This document shows positions 35,550 to 46,168 of a stretch of DNA of 46,168 bases, piece after piece. Source of the stretch: Candidatus Moraniibacteriota bacterium (lineage in GTDB: Bacteria; Patescibacteriota; Minisyncoccia; Moranbacterales; UBA2206); the NCBI GenBank assembly GCA_030679985.1, contig JAUXSI010000004.1:1-46168 (forward strand), in the 5' to 3' direction. The translations under genes and the position numbers were made by a program. The notes under the pieces were generated by a model that was not told where the DNA came from, ran no database searches, and saw nothing but the letters and a program-made list of their open reading frames with translations. The number at the start of each line of letters is the position of its first letter. The stretch's first letter is position 1.

Positions 35550-36092
35550 GTGGATTTCATAATCGCCAAATTTTTCAATCAGTTGGGGCGGGGGACGGTC
35601 GTCGATGCGCTTTCGATCATCGTCAGCTACAACGGTTTGTTCATCGCCCTGTTTTTGCTAGTCGGGTCGGTCGGTTTGTTTAAGGATAAGATTGATTTTA
35701 AAAAATTCATTTTGGCTTTGTTCATCGCTGTGGCTTTGCACTATTCCATCAGCGAAGGTTTTTTGAAAACTGTCGTGCCGCAATATTTCGGCTTGCGAGA
35801 GCGTCCGTATATCGCCCATTCTCAGGAAATTTTTCCGCTGGGAACGCGCAGTGTCAGCACTTCCTTTCCGTCCAACCATATGTCCAGTGTGGCGGCGACT
35901 TTGGGGGTGCTGGCCTATTTTTGCCGGAGATATTGGAAAGCCGTGGCCGTGTTTGCTGTTCTGACGGGGCTTTCCCGGATGCACAACGGGATGCACTATC
36001 CGTCGGATGTCCTGGGCGGGTTGTTTCTCGGCTTGGGCTATTCCCAATTTGCAGTTTATCTGGTTAACCGATATATTAAAGACAGGGAATAA
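35550..36092 (+). CDS. PAP2-superfamily phosphatase (GTG start)
   Basis: LRERPY...SFPSNHMSS...SRMHNGMHYPSDVLGG. Confidence 0.9.
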   Translation: MDFIIAKFFNQLGRGTVVDALSIIVSYNGLFIALFLLVGSVGLFKDKIDFKKFILALFIAVALHYSISEGFLKTVVPQYFGLRERPYIAHSQEIFPLGTRSVSTSFPSNHMSSVAATLGVLAYFCRRYWKAVAVFAVLTGLSRMHNGMHYPSDVLGGLFLGLGYSQFAVYLVNRYIKDRE

Positions 36093-36109
36093 AATTAGCG
36101 TACAAGCTT

Positions 36110-36640
36110 ATGGATATCCAAACTGAACTGCTCGACGTCGTAAATGGAAATGATGAAGTTATCGGACAGGATCTGAAGAGTAACAAAATCGCAAAAGGTT
36201 TTATTTCGAGAGTCGCGGCGGTTTTTTTGGCCGATTCGGAGGGAAAATTCATCATCACGAAAAGGTCTGAGCAAAAAATGATCGATCCGGGACTCTATGA
36301 CTTGGCGGCGGTCGGCAGCGTGGTGGCCGGAGAAAATTATGAAGCAGGAGCGCGGCGTGAATTGCATGAAGAATTATCGATCGTTTGCGAACTGGAATCG
36401 TTGGACAAATTTTATCAGGAGATAGACCATGAGAAAGGCAAGCTTAAATTTTTCTGCGCGGTTTTCCTGGGGCGGACCGACCAACTTCCCAAGCTTAATG
36501 ATGAAGTGGCTGGATTCGTGAAAATGAGCCTGGATGAAATTAAAAAAGAGATAGGCTTGCATCCGGAAAAATTTTGTCCGGGTTTCCTTAATGATTTCCG
36601 GCAAGTTGAGGAAAAGTTAGTCTTAAAAATATTAAGATAA
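36110..36640 (+). CDS. NUDIX hydrolase (IPP-isomerase-like)
   Basis: ELLDVVNGNDEVIGQ; AAVGSVVAGENYEAGARRELHEELSI. Confidence 0.88.
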   Translation: MDIQTELLDVVNGNDEVIGQDLKSNKIAKGFISRVAAVFLADSEGKFIITKRSEQKMIDPGLYDLAAVGSVVAGENYEAGARRELHEELSIVCELESLDKFYQEIDHEKGKLKFFCAVFLGRTDQLPKLNDEVAGFVKMSLDEIKKEIGLHPEKFCPGFLNDFRQVEEKLVLKILR

Positions 36641-36645
36641 AAATT

Positions 36646-37002
36646 ATGGGCATCAAAGTGGAATTCAATCCGGACTTGGCGTTGCGTGACATCGCGGAGT
36701 TCAAAAAAGGCAAAAGGAAAATTGAGGAGTGCGTTCCGGAAAAACTGAAGGCCGGGAAGATTCATAATTTTCTCAAAAAAGAACAGCGCGTCTACTGGTT
36801 TTATGGCGCAGTGTCTTTGATTAAGACCACGACCAAGGGCGGTTCTTTTTCCCAGCCGGTGGCGGACGTGGAATTCGTCGAGGTCACGCATTTCATGCAG
36901 GATGGCGAAGTGTGGACGAAAGGCAAATATAGAGTACTGGAAGTTTTCGCGGAGGAAAAAATAAAATTCGTGAAAGGTTGCCAGATGGCAAGGAAAAAAT
37001 AA
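36646..37002 (+). CDS. Hypothetical protein
   Basis: ORF tightly following the NUDIX gene. Confidence 0.6.
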   Translation: MGIKVEFNPDLALRDIAEFKKGKRKIEECVPEKLKAGKIHNFLKKEQRVYWFYGAVSLIKTTTKGGSFSQPVADVEFVEVTHFMQDGEVWTKGKYRVLEVFAEEKIKFVKGCQMARKK

Positions 37003-37090
37003 AATTATGCCAGGCAACTTCCGTGCGATCACATAAGGAAGAATGGCAAGGCGGGGATAGTTCTCCATAACATATTAAACTAAAAATTGT

Positions 37091-37336
37091 ATGTGGGATA
37101 TGGTCGCCCAAGCAGGAATATTTACATTCGGAGTGTTGGGAATCATCTTAGTCGCAAGAAAAAATAAATGGGGATTTGTTTTCGGACTTCTATCCCAGCC
37201 TTTTTGGTTCATCACTTCAATCCAAAATGGGCAGTGGGGCATAGTCGCGGTAAGCCTAATTTATACCTTCAGTTGGGCGTATGGAGTGTATAATTGGTTT
37301 TGGAAAAATGAGCAAAAGAAAGAGGTGATTAGCTAG
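37091..37336 (+). CDS. Small membrane protein, PnuC-like fold suspected
   Basis: Three hydrophobic segments; WGIVAVSLIYTFSWAYGVYNWFW. Confidence 0.5.
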   Translation: MWDMVAQAGIFTFGVLGIILVARKNKWGFVFGLLSQPFWFITSIQNGQWGIVAVSLIYTFSWAYGVYNWFWKNEQKKEVIS

Positions 37337-37347
37337 GAAATAACCAT

Positions 37348-38019
37348 ATGAAAAATACTTCAAAAAAAGAGTTGCTTGCTAAAATCGAAACGGAAGCCCG
37401 GAAATATTTCGTGGGCGCCAGCGGCTGTCATGATTGGACGCATATCGAGCGGGTGCGCGCGCTGGCTGTGCGCATCGGGAAAAAAGAGAAAGCCGATCTG
37501 TTCGTCGTGGAGGCGGCCGCACTCCTGCACGATATCGGCAGGAAGGCGGAAATGGAAAGCGGCGGCTTGTTTTGCCATGCTGAAAAAGGCGCCGAGATTG
37601 CCGGGATTATTTTGAAAAAACTCGGACTGGGGGAAGGTGAAATGGCGAATATCGTACATTGCGTCGGTTCGCACCGTTATCGCAAATCGAATGCGCCGGA
37701 AACTATCGAAGCCAAAGTCCTGTTTGACGCGGATAAGCTGGATTCGATCGGGGCGGTGGGTATAGCGCGGATTTTTCTGTTCGCGGGCAATGCCGGTGCG
37801 CGGACGCTCTATACCGGCAACGAAAAGAAATTGGCTCGCGACGGGAAGGATTATTCATATACGAAAGAAGATTCAGCCCTGCTGGAATATTATAAAAAAC
37901 TTAGATTTATTTATAAAAAAATATTGACCAAAGAAGGAAAAATTATCGCTAGGGAGCGGCAGGAATTTATGGATGATTTTTTCGCGCGTTTTGGCAAGGA
38001 AATCAAAAGCCTGGTTTAA
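37348..38019 (+). CDS. HD-domain phosphohydrolase
   Basis: HDWTHIERV...AALLHDIGRK...HCVGSHRYR. Confidence 0.9.
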   Translation: MKNTSKKELLAKIETEARKYFVGASGCHDWTHIERVRALAVRIGKKEKADLFVVEAAALLHDIGRKAEMESGGLFCHAEKGAEIAGIILKKLGLGEGEMANIVHCVGSHRYRKSNAPETIEAKVLFDADKLDSIGAVGIARIFLFAGNAGARTLYTGNEKKLARDGKDYSYTKEDSALLEYYKKLRFIYKKILTKEGKIIARERQEFMDDFFARFGKEIKSLV

Positions 38020-38035
38020 AAAAACGAAAAAAATT

Positions 38036-38578
38036 ATGGAATTGGATATCGTAAAATTTTTCAACAGGCTGTGGCGGGGAACGGCGGTCGATCGGGTGAC
38101 GGGCTTCGTGAACCGGAGGCTGTATCTGGCTGTTTTTTGGACGGCTTTGACGATCGGCATATTTTTTTGGGCTGGAAATGGGAGAGTTATCGCGATAACT
38201 ATGGGAGTGGCGGCCGGTTTGCATTTCGCGATCACTGAGGGGGTATTCAAATACTTATTGGATAGGCACTTGAACAAGGTCAGGCCCTACATCGCCCATC
38301 CGGACAAGATTTTTCCGATCGGTCGGATGTTCAGTGATTCATCTTTTCCTTCAAGCCATATGTCAGCCAATCTGGCGCCGTTGGCAGTCTTATGGTATTT
38401 TTATCCGGCTATTTGGCCGGTGGCGGTCGCCTGGGTCTTGATTACGGCTTACACCAGATTGCATAGCGGCATGCATTACCCGAGCGATATAGCGGCTGGA
38501 GCGGTTTTGGGAATGGCTTACGGCATATCCGCGGTTTATCTGGTAAATTATTTTTTCAACTGTTATGTATTATCTTGA
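38036..38578 (+). CDS. PAP2-superfamily phosphatase
   Basis: KVRPYIAHPDK...SSFPSSHMSANL...TRLHSGMHYPSDIAAG. Confidence 0.9.
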   Translation: MELDIVKFFNRLWRGTAVDRVTGFVNRRLYLAVFWTALTIGIFFWAGNGRVIAITMGVAAGLHFAITEGVFKYLLDRHLNKVRPYIAHPDKIFPIGRMFSDSSFPSSHMSANLAPLAVLWYFYPAIWPVAVAWVLITAYTRLHSGMHYPSDIAAGAVLGMAYGISAVYLVNYFFNCYVLS

Positions 38579-39230
38579 TCTCATCGGGACGTTGGCTTTT
38601 GCCATCGCAGGAGCTTTCAAGGCCAAAAGCCGTGGCTTGAACATCTTTGGCGTGGTTTTTCTGGGCATTATCACCGCGGTAGGCGGAGGGACTTTCCGGG
38701 ATTTGATAATCGGCCGGGCTCCGCTTTTCTATCTGGAGGATTCGAATTATCTCTTGGTCGCCATCGCAGGCGGAATCCTGACCTTCACCATCCCGCACAT
38801 CTTTAAGAAAGGCTATTCCTGGTTTCGTTTCCTTGATTCTATCGGCTTGGCTGCGTTCGTCATCATCGGAGCCTCGGTGACGCATAAGCATCTCTTCGCG
38901 GATTATTCCGATTGGAGCGTTATCGCGTTCCTTGCCTCGGTTTTTATGGGGATGGTGACTGGTTTCGGCGGCGGAGTCATCCGCGATGCGATTATGGGCG
39001 ACACGCCCTATGCTTTCAAGCAGGAATCGACCTATATCACCGCGACATTCATCGGAGCCTTCGCGTTTTATGTCCTGATGTTTTTGGATATCAATCTGGC
39101 GGTATTGGTTTCTTTTTTACTGACAATGGTTTGGCGGGAGGTCGTTTCCAAATATGGTTTATGTAGGCGGGTCCTGAAAAACACCTGTGGCTTCAAGCTC
39201 GGCTTTGATTTTTTGAAAAAATTGGTATAA
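38565..39230 (+). CDS. TRIC/UPF0126 (YicG-like) membrane protein
   Basis: GTLAFAIAGAFKAKSRGLNIFGVVFLGIITAVGGGTFRDLIIGR, and the second repeat GMVTGFGGGVIRDAIMG. Confidence 0.88.
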   Translation: MYYLDLIGTLAFAIAGAFKAKSRGLNIFGVVFLGIITAVGGGTFRDLIIGRAPLFYLEDSNYLLVAIAGGILTFTIPHIFKKGYSWFRFLDSIGLAAFVIIGASVTHKHLFADYSDWSVIAFLASVFMGMVTGFGGGVIRDAIMGDTPYAFKQESTYITATFIGAFAFYVLMFLDINLAVLVSFLLTMVWREVVSKYGLCRRVLKNTCGFKLGFDFLKKLV

Positions 39231-39263
39231 ACTGGGCGATATAACCAAGTTAAGGATTATTTT

Positions 39264-40580
39264 ATGTTGGATATCAAATTTATCCGGGAAAATAGGGAAG
39301 AAATCAAAAAAGTGATTGAAAATAAGTGCGTCGTTTTGGATTTGGACGCGCTATTGGCAGTGGATGAAAAAAGAGTGGCGCTGTTGCAAGAGATGGAAGG
39401 TCTGAGTGCCGAGAAAAACAGATTGAATGAAGAGATAAAGTTGGTCGCAGACAAGACGAGTGTGATCGAACGCGGCAAGGAAGTGAAAGAAAAAATGGCA
39501 GTGACCGAGCCGGAATATAAAAAAATTAAAAATGAGTTCGAATCTTTGATGGTCAAGGTGCCAAATATCGTTTCTCCTGATACGCCGATCGGAAAAAGTG
39601 AAGAGGGGAACGTGGAAATCTATCGCAGTGATAATGTCCCGCAATTCGATTTTGTTCCCAAGGATCATATTCAGTTGGGGAAAGACTTGGATATTTTGGA
39701 TTTGGAGAGAGGCGCGAAGGTGGGCGGTTATCGGGGCTATTATGTGAAGAATGAAGGCGTATCCTTAATGATGGGATTCATGATGTATGCTATCAACAAG
39801 ATGATGACCCGTGGGTATTCCCCGATGATCGTACCGACTCTGGTGAAGGAATTTTCACTTTTCGGCAGCGGATATTTCAAGGGTTTGGAATATAACCAGG
39901 AAGTCGATGAGATATACAGGGTGGCGACTTCAGACAAAGAACCAACGGGAGAAATAAGCAAGGATAATAAATTTTTAGTCGGGACAGCCGAGCCGTCGCT
40001 GTTGGCCTATTATGCGGATGAAGTTTTGCAGGAAAGCCAGCTACCGATGCGTTTGTGCGGCTATTCACAATGCTATCGCAGTGAGATCGGCAGTTATGGC
40101 AAGGACACTAAGGGTATGTATCGCGTGCATGAGTTTATGAAAGTCGAGCAGGTCATTCTGGCTCAAGCCGATGTCGAAGAGACGAACAGATTGCAGGAAG
40201 AAATGGTGGTGATTTCCAAGGAGATGCATGAAGAACTAGGGTTGCCCTATCGGCAATTGCAGATTTGCACGGGCGACATGGGCTTGGGCAAATATAAGAT
40301 GTTTGATTTGGAGGCTTGGATGCCCGGACTTAACCGCTATGGCGAAACCGGCTCAGCTTCAAATTTCACCGACTGGCAAGCGCGCAGATTGAACGTGAAA
40401 TATATGGATAAGAACGGTGAAAGAAAATATGTCTATATGCTGAACAACACCGCCTTGCCGAGTCCGCGCATCTTCATCGCTATCTTGGAAAATCACCAGC
40501 AAGCTGACGGCTCCATCAAAATCCCGGAAGTCTTGAAAAAATTTATGCCGGTGGCGATGGATACTATCCAAAAGAAATAG
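39264..40580 (+). CDS. serS: Seryl-tRNA synthetase
   Basis: MLDIKFIRENREEIKKVIENK coiled coil; LVGTAEPSLLAYYADEVL; CYRSEIGSYGKDTKGMYRVHEFMKVEQ. Confidence 0.96.
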   Translation: MLDIKFIRENREEIKKVIENKCVVLDLDALLAVDEKRVALLQEMEGLSAEKNRLNEEIKLVADKTSVIERGKEVKEKMAVTEPEYKKIKNEFESLMVKVPNIVSPDTPIGKSEEGNVEIYRSDNVPQFDFVPKDHIQLGKDLDILDLERGAKVGGYRGYYVKNEGVSLMMGFMMYAINKMMTRGYSPMIVPTLVKEFSLFGSGYFKGLEYNQEVDEIYRVATSDKEPTGEISKDNKFLVGTAEPSLLAYYADEVLQESQLPMRLCGYSQCYRSEIGSYGKDTKGMYRVHEFMKVEQVILAQADVEETNRLQEEMVVISKEMHEELGLPYRQLQICTGDMGLGKYKMFDLEAWMPGLNRYGETGSASNFTDWQARRLNVKYMDKNGERKYVYMLNNTALPSPRIFIAILENHQQADGSIKIPEVLKKFMPVAMDTIQKK

Positions 40581-40587
40581 AATTTTC

Positions 40588-40626
40588 CGAAAAAGACTTT
40601 GTACGATATAGGCAGGGTCTTTTTCG
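40588..40626 (+). terminator. Intrinsic terminator after serS
   Basis: CGAAAAAGAC...GTCTTTTTCG. Confidence 0.75.
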
Positions 40627-40643
40627 TTTGGTATGATTCAATT

Positions 40644-41990
40644 ATGGAAAACAATAACCGCCTTAAGAAATTCATCGCTAACCCCCGGAGGGCTTTGTTC
40701 GTGTTGGCCGGTCCTGTCTTGGTCGGTATGGCAGTCCAGACAGCCTATAGCATAGCCGATACCGCGTTTGTCGGCCGACTGGGCGCTCCGGCTATCGCGG
40801 CCTTGTCGTTCGCCTCCCCGCTGTTTTTCATCTTGATCGCGATCAACTCCGGCATAAGCACGGGAATGAGTTCCATGGTCGCGCGTTTTCTGGGGGCTGA
40901 GGACAAGGCGAAGGCCGAAAACTCCGCCTTGCACGCGGTCGCGATTTCCGTCGCTACTGCCCTGGTGATTTCCGTCTTGGGCTTTTTCATTTTGCGTCCG
41001 ATGCTGGTCTTGTTCGGAGCGTCGGGGGATGTCTTGGAATTGGCAGCCGGCTATCTGCGGATCATCTTCATCGGGACGTTATTCATGTTTCCCGCCTTCA
41101 CCATCGACAGTATATTTTCTTCCGAGGGCGATACTCTGTTGTCGATGAAAATCCAGATTTTCAGCCTGGCAGTGAACATCGTTTTGGATCCAATCTTCAT
41201 CTACGGTTTCCATCTGGGAGTCCGAGGGGCGGCGTTGGCGACGCTTATCGCCACCTTCTCAGCCCTCGCCGTTTCCGTCTACTACCTTAAGAAAAAATCA
41301 TACATCAAGCTGGACCCGCGCTATTTCCGCTTTTCCTGGGAAATAATCCGGGAAAACTTTTCCATCGGGATCCCGTCGGCTTTTATGATAGTGCTCATTT
41401 CGATGTATGTGGTTTTTTTGAACAGGCTGATGGCCCATTTCGGCACCGACTACGTGGCGTCTTTCGGATTGGTTTCACGTTTGGAAAGCGTGGCGATCCT
41501 GCTTCCGGTCGGTTTTTCCGTCGCCCTGCTGACCTTGACCGGAATGTTTTATGGCGCCAAGCGCTATGATCTGTTGAAAAACATCGTTTGGTATGCGATC
41601 GGGATATCTTCCGCCTTTTCCGCATCGATCGGAATCATTTTTTTTATTTGGCCGGAGATTTTTTTACGCATCTTCACGGCCGATGAAAACCTGCTGGCAC
41701 TGGGCGGCGGCTATCTGCGGCTGGATGTCCTGACTTTCCCGTTGATGGCGGTTATGATGACGGCCACCCGGGCGTTGCAAGGGGTCGGAACCGGGGTTCC
41801 GGGATTCGTAGCCAATCTGGTCAGGATTTTTTTGGTGGCGGTTCCGCTGGCATATCTGTTCGTCTATGTTTTCGGTTTCGGGTATCTGTCCATCGCCTGG
41901 GCTATGGTGCTGGGAGGAATAGCCGCGGATACGGTGCTGGTTATTTGGCTTGTAATAAAGCTAACCGGACTAAACGGCAAAAGCACTTGA
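40644..41990 (+). CDS. MATE-family efflux transporter
   Basis: VLVGMAVQTAYSIADTAFVGRLGAPAIAALSFASP; 12-TM pattern. Confidence 0.92.
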   Translation: MENNNRLKKFIANPRRALFVLAGPVLVGMAVQTAYSIADTAFVGRLGAPAIAALSFASPLFFILIAINSGISTGMSSMVARFLGAEDKAKAENSALHAVAISVATALVISVLGFFILRPMLVLFGASGDVLELAAGYLRIIFIGTLFMFPAFTIDSIFSSEGDTLLSMKIQIFSLAVNIVLDPIFIYGFHLGVRGAALATLIATFSALAVSVYYLKKKSYIKLDPRYFRFSWEIIRENFSIGIPSAFMIVLISMYVVFLNRLMAHFGTDYVASFGLVSRLESVAILLPVGFSVALLTLTGMFYGAKRYDLLKNIVWYAIGISSAFSASIGIIFFIWPEIFLRIFTADENLLALGGGYLRLDVLTFPLMAVMMTATRALQGVGTGVPGFVANLVRIFLVAVPLAYLFVYVFGFGYLSIAWAMVLGGIAADTVLVIWLVIKLTGLNGKST

Positions 41991-42126
41991 GTCAAACCGG
42001 GATTGTGCTATCATATAGGCAGGTTTTGCCGGACGGACTTGCGTGCGTCCGGTAAAAGTAATTATTAAAACAAATCATCCAGTCGGCGTCGCGAAGCGGC
42101 CGTCCGGCCGGATAGAAAACAAAATT

Positions 42127-42780
42127 ATGAAGAAGAGTCTGTTGGTTTCCCTGGTGGCCGCCTCAATGGCGATGTCCGGCGTGGCTTTCGCCCAGGATGA
42201 AACCGTAACGCAAAACCCTGATTGGCAAGCGAGGCAGGAAAAAAGGGGAGAGGTCCGGGCGGAGAAAAAAACCGCGATTGAAGACCGGAAAGAGGAAAGA
42301 CAGCAAAAAAGGGAAGAAACTCGCGAACAACGATGCGCCCGCATCCAGGAGCGGATCACCGAACGGGCTTCCAATTTCGAAGACCGGAAAGAAAAACATT
42401 TTTCGGTGTACTCGAATATGACCGACAGGATTTCAAAATTCATCGAAAAATTATCCGACCAGGGGTATGACGTTTCAAAGATAAAGGCGGATCTGGCGGT
42501 GTTGGAAGAAAAAATCCAAAAATTCTCCACTGATTATGCCGCGCAAGCCGCGAAGGTGGGTGAGACGAAAAATCTGGTTTGCGGCAATTCCGACGGCGAA
42601 TTCAAAAACGGCCTGGTCCAATCCAGGACGATGCTGAAAGCCGTGCATGATGACGCGGCGGATATCCGGAAATATATGCTGACAACCGTGCGGCCTGACA
42701 TCCAAGCTTTGCGCCAGCAGAAAGTCGAAGTGAAGAATACCGTGACTACGACGACGACTGAAGGTTCGACGACTGAATAA
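42127..42780 (+). CDS. Secreted coiled-coil hypothetical protein
   Basis: Signal peptide MKKSLLVSLVAASMAMSGVAFA; charged Lys/Glu/Arg-rich region. Confidence 0.7.
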   Translation: MKKSLLVSLVAASMAMSGVAFAQDETVTQNPDWQARQEKRGEVRAEKKTAIEDRKEERQQKREETREQRCARIQERITERASNFEDRKEKHFSVYSNMTDRISKFIEKLSDQGYDVSKIKADLAVLEEKIQKFSTDYAAQAAKVGETKNLVCGNSDGEFKNGLVQSRTMLKAVHDDAADIRKYMLTTVRPDIQALRQQKVEVKNTVTTTTTEGSTTE

Positions 42781-42801
42781 CAATTCATTTAAAATAAAAA
42801 T

Positions 42802-43107
42802 ATGAAAAAAACATTATTAGTTTCCACTTTGGCGCTGGCGGTCGTGTTTTTGGCAGGTTGCGGCCAGCCGGAAACCGATACGAAGAACCAAGCTGGCAAA
42901 ACTCCGGTTTCCGTTTCGGATCAAAAGACAAAAACGCCTGACGAAAAGTCTGCGGCGGACGGTTCCCAAACCGGTTTGCCGGAAAGCGTCAGTACGCAAC
43001 CGGGCGTAACGGCGGATGAGGAGATAAAAAATATCGACAAAGATCTGCAGGCCATCGATGACAGCGTCCTAGAAGAAGGATTGTCAGATGCCGACTTGGG
43101 ATTATAA
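42802..43107 (+). CDS. Small lipoprotein
   Basis: MKKTLLVSTLALAVVFLAGCGQ lipobox. Confidence 0.75.
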   Translation: MKKTLLVSTLALAVVFLAGCGQPETDTKNQAGKTPVSVSDQKTKTPDEKSAADGSQTGLPESVSTQPGVTADEEIKNIDKDLQAIDDSVLEEGLSDADLGL

Positions 43108-43129
43108 ATTCAAAAAATGGAAAAATAAT

Positions 43130-43161
43130 AGGGCGCAGGAGAAAATCTCTCTTGCGCCCTA
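43130..43161. terminator. Bidirectional terminator between convergent genes
   Basis: AGGGCGCA(GGAGA)-aaa-(TCTCT)...TGCGCCCT. Confidence 0.88.
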
Positions 43162-43183
43162 TGCTTTATCGTGCCGCTGGTTG

Positions 43184-43798
43184 TTACGTCGGCGGGTTTA
43201 ACACCTTGACGATCAAGGTGTTGCCGGCACTCTGGACTTTTTTTACCCGCTCGTAACCGTTCTTGCCCCAGCCGACAAAAAAATCCAAATGATGGCCTTT
43301 GATGCCGCCGCCTGTGTCTTCGGCGACGAAAACTTTTTCCCGGCCGTCCAGCGGATCGACCAGAAGAAATCGCGTTCCGCGCGGAAAAACTTCCGGGTCG
43401 GTGGCGACGATGCCCAGGCGCGGTTTCGTGCCGTAGGCTGTCAGTTTGCCCTTGCCGTTCATTTGAACCTCTTTTTTGAAATTCCCGTTGAAGAATTTTT
43501 TTTGGTTCTTTTCCGGCCCATAGTAGGCTGTGAACTTGATTTCGACGATCTGGGTTTCTTCGCCAGGGTGACTGGGAAACGCCAGTGGTTTATTTTTGGA
43601 ATGACTGGGAATAAACCGGATGTTGCGCGAAGATTCGGTAGTGACTGGCTCAGTGGTATTTCTGGCAGCAATTTTTGCATAAATTTCCCGAGGGAAATTT
43701 CCGTAAAAATTACCTATAGAACTATCATACTGATATTGAGTTAGCCACCACATCGTTAGCAACAAGAAGATGGTTTTCGGATTGATTTCTTGCCTCAT
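43184..43798 (-). CDS. 3D-domain (DPBB, MltA/RpfB-like) secreted protein
   Basis: LTAYGTKPRLGIVATDPEVFPRGTRFLLVDPLDGREKVFVAEDTGGGIKGHHLDFFVG; N-terminal hydrophobic segment; SD GGAGG. Confidence 0.9.
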   Translation of the reverse strand: MRQEINPKTIFLLLTMWWLTQYQYDSSIGNFYGNFPREIYAKIAARNTTEPVTTESSRNIRFIPSHSKNKPLAFPSHPGEETQIVEIKFTAYYGPEKNQKKFFNGNFKKEVQMNGKGKLTAYGTKPRLGIVATDPEVFPRGTRFLLVDPLDGREKVFVAEDTGGGIKGHHLDFFVGWGKNGYERVKKVQSAGNTLIVKVLNPPT

Positions 43799-44076
43799 TT
43801 TTTCTCCTCCTGTGATTGGTCTCGCTTGTCTCTCCGTTTGAAAAATCGGGCGATGTTATCGCCGCGCGTCCTTCAAACCGGACTTTGTTTTCTACTGACT
43901 CTTCATTTGGTTTTCAAACAACCTTCCCTACCCTCTATATGAACGATACATATATATCGACTTTTTGTCAAATAGACGGGTCTTATTGCGTACTACAGCT
44001 TGACTGCCGATTAACTTTCCTTTATACTGAAAAAGCTGTCCAATAAAAGTTATCAACAGGGCGGAACGGAGGGGGG

Positions 44077-44105
44077 TTGACAAGTTTTTTAGGGCTTGCT
44101 AAACT
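44077..44105 (+). promoter_or_regulatory. Putative rrn promoter TTGACA-N17-TAAACT
   Basis: TTGACA 44077-44082, TAAACT 44100-44105, about 410 nt upstream of 16S. Confidence 0.65.
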
Positions 44106-44515
44106 ACACAAGTACTGCAAAGGAAATCTTTTTTTGAGATAAGAATTTAACAATAAAACCGCAAAACGAATAATAGCTAAAAACCTATAAATTCGGGTGA
44201 AAGAAGATACAGCAATGGAAGTATCGCAAGGATATTTTTACCGCTGTGTTTTTTGTTCCTGCCATTCGGCGGTCGAAAAATAGCTACCTTGACAAGTGAA
44301 TATACATGTATATGTTCAGAAATTGCCTGGGATGGATTAGTAGCCATTCCGGTGTGATTAATAAATCGCAATTTTTTGTGATTAGTCCTTTCTTATCACC
44401 TTCGGGTGGTTTGATAAGAGCTACAACTTTTAAAGTCGCAAGATTTTAAAAACAAATTCCTGGATTCATTAGATACCAGGTAGTTGCAAATCTCTTCGGA
44501 GGTTTGGAACTTTAT

Positions 44516-46150
<1,635 letters not shown>

Positions 46151-46168
46151 TAGGGAGTAGTGGTGAAC

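Noticed and set aside
44177-44371. ORF 44177-44371 (-)
   Set aside because: Located in the rrn leader, no ribosome-binding site, no recognisable family.

Overview
This window looks like a chromosomal segment from a Candidate Phyla Radiation (Patescibacteria)-like bacterium. The basis is the divergent 16S rRNA signatures, a 16S insertion and small-genome gene content; a finer taxonomic rank cannot be read here. Both TAG and TGA terminate many genes, so the standard code applies. Gene content from left to right: (i) rarA/mgsA interrupted by one in-frame TAG; (ii) a cell-surface glycan block (three GT4 glycosyltransferases, a Wzz-like protein, DUF4012, MurJ); (iii) lepA, small proteins, and dnaJ with a CIRCE operator; (iv) a PIF1-like helicase, a HExxH protein and a PHP-domain protein; (v) tRNA-Lys, a BNR-like lipoprotein, frr and rseP; (vi) mreB-mreC-mreD-PBP2; (vii) greA with a hairpin leader; (viii) an AT-rich two-gene cassette (asparagine-synthase-like plus isochorismatase-like); (ix) lysS; (x) a nucleotide 'house-cleaning' cluster (HD, NUDIX, RdgB, Maf, PAP2, NUDIX, HD, PAP2); (xi) serS, MATE, secreted proteins and a 3D-domain protein; (xii) a 16S rRNA gene on the + strand. 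The strongest finding is a ~175-nt insertion in 16S helix h40. It folds as one long AT-rich hairpin, shares a 23/24-nt match (inverted) with an intergenic element between mreB and mreC, and is flanked by two diverged copies of the h40 tip hairpin. The same 16S carries compensated changes in the normally near-invariant 530-loop pseudoknot (505-507/524-526: GGC/GCC to UAC/GUA).
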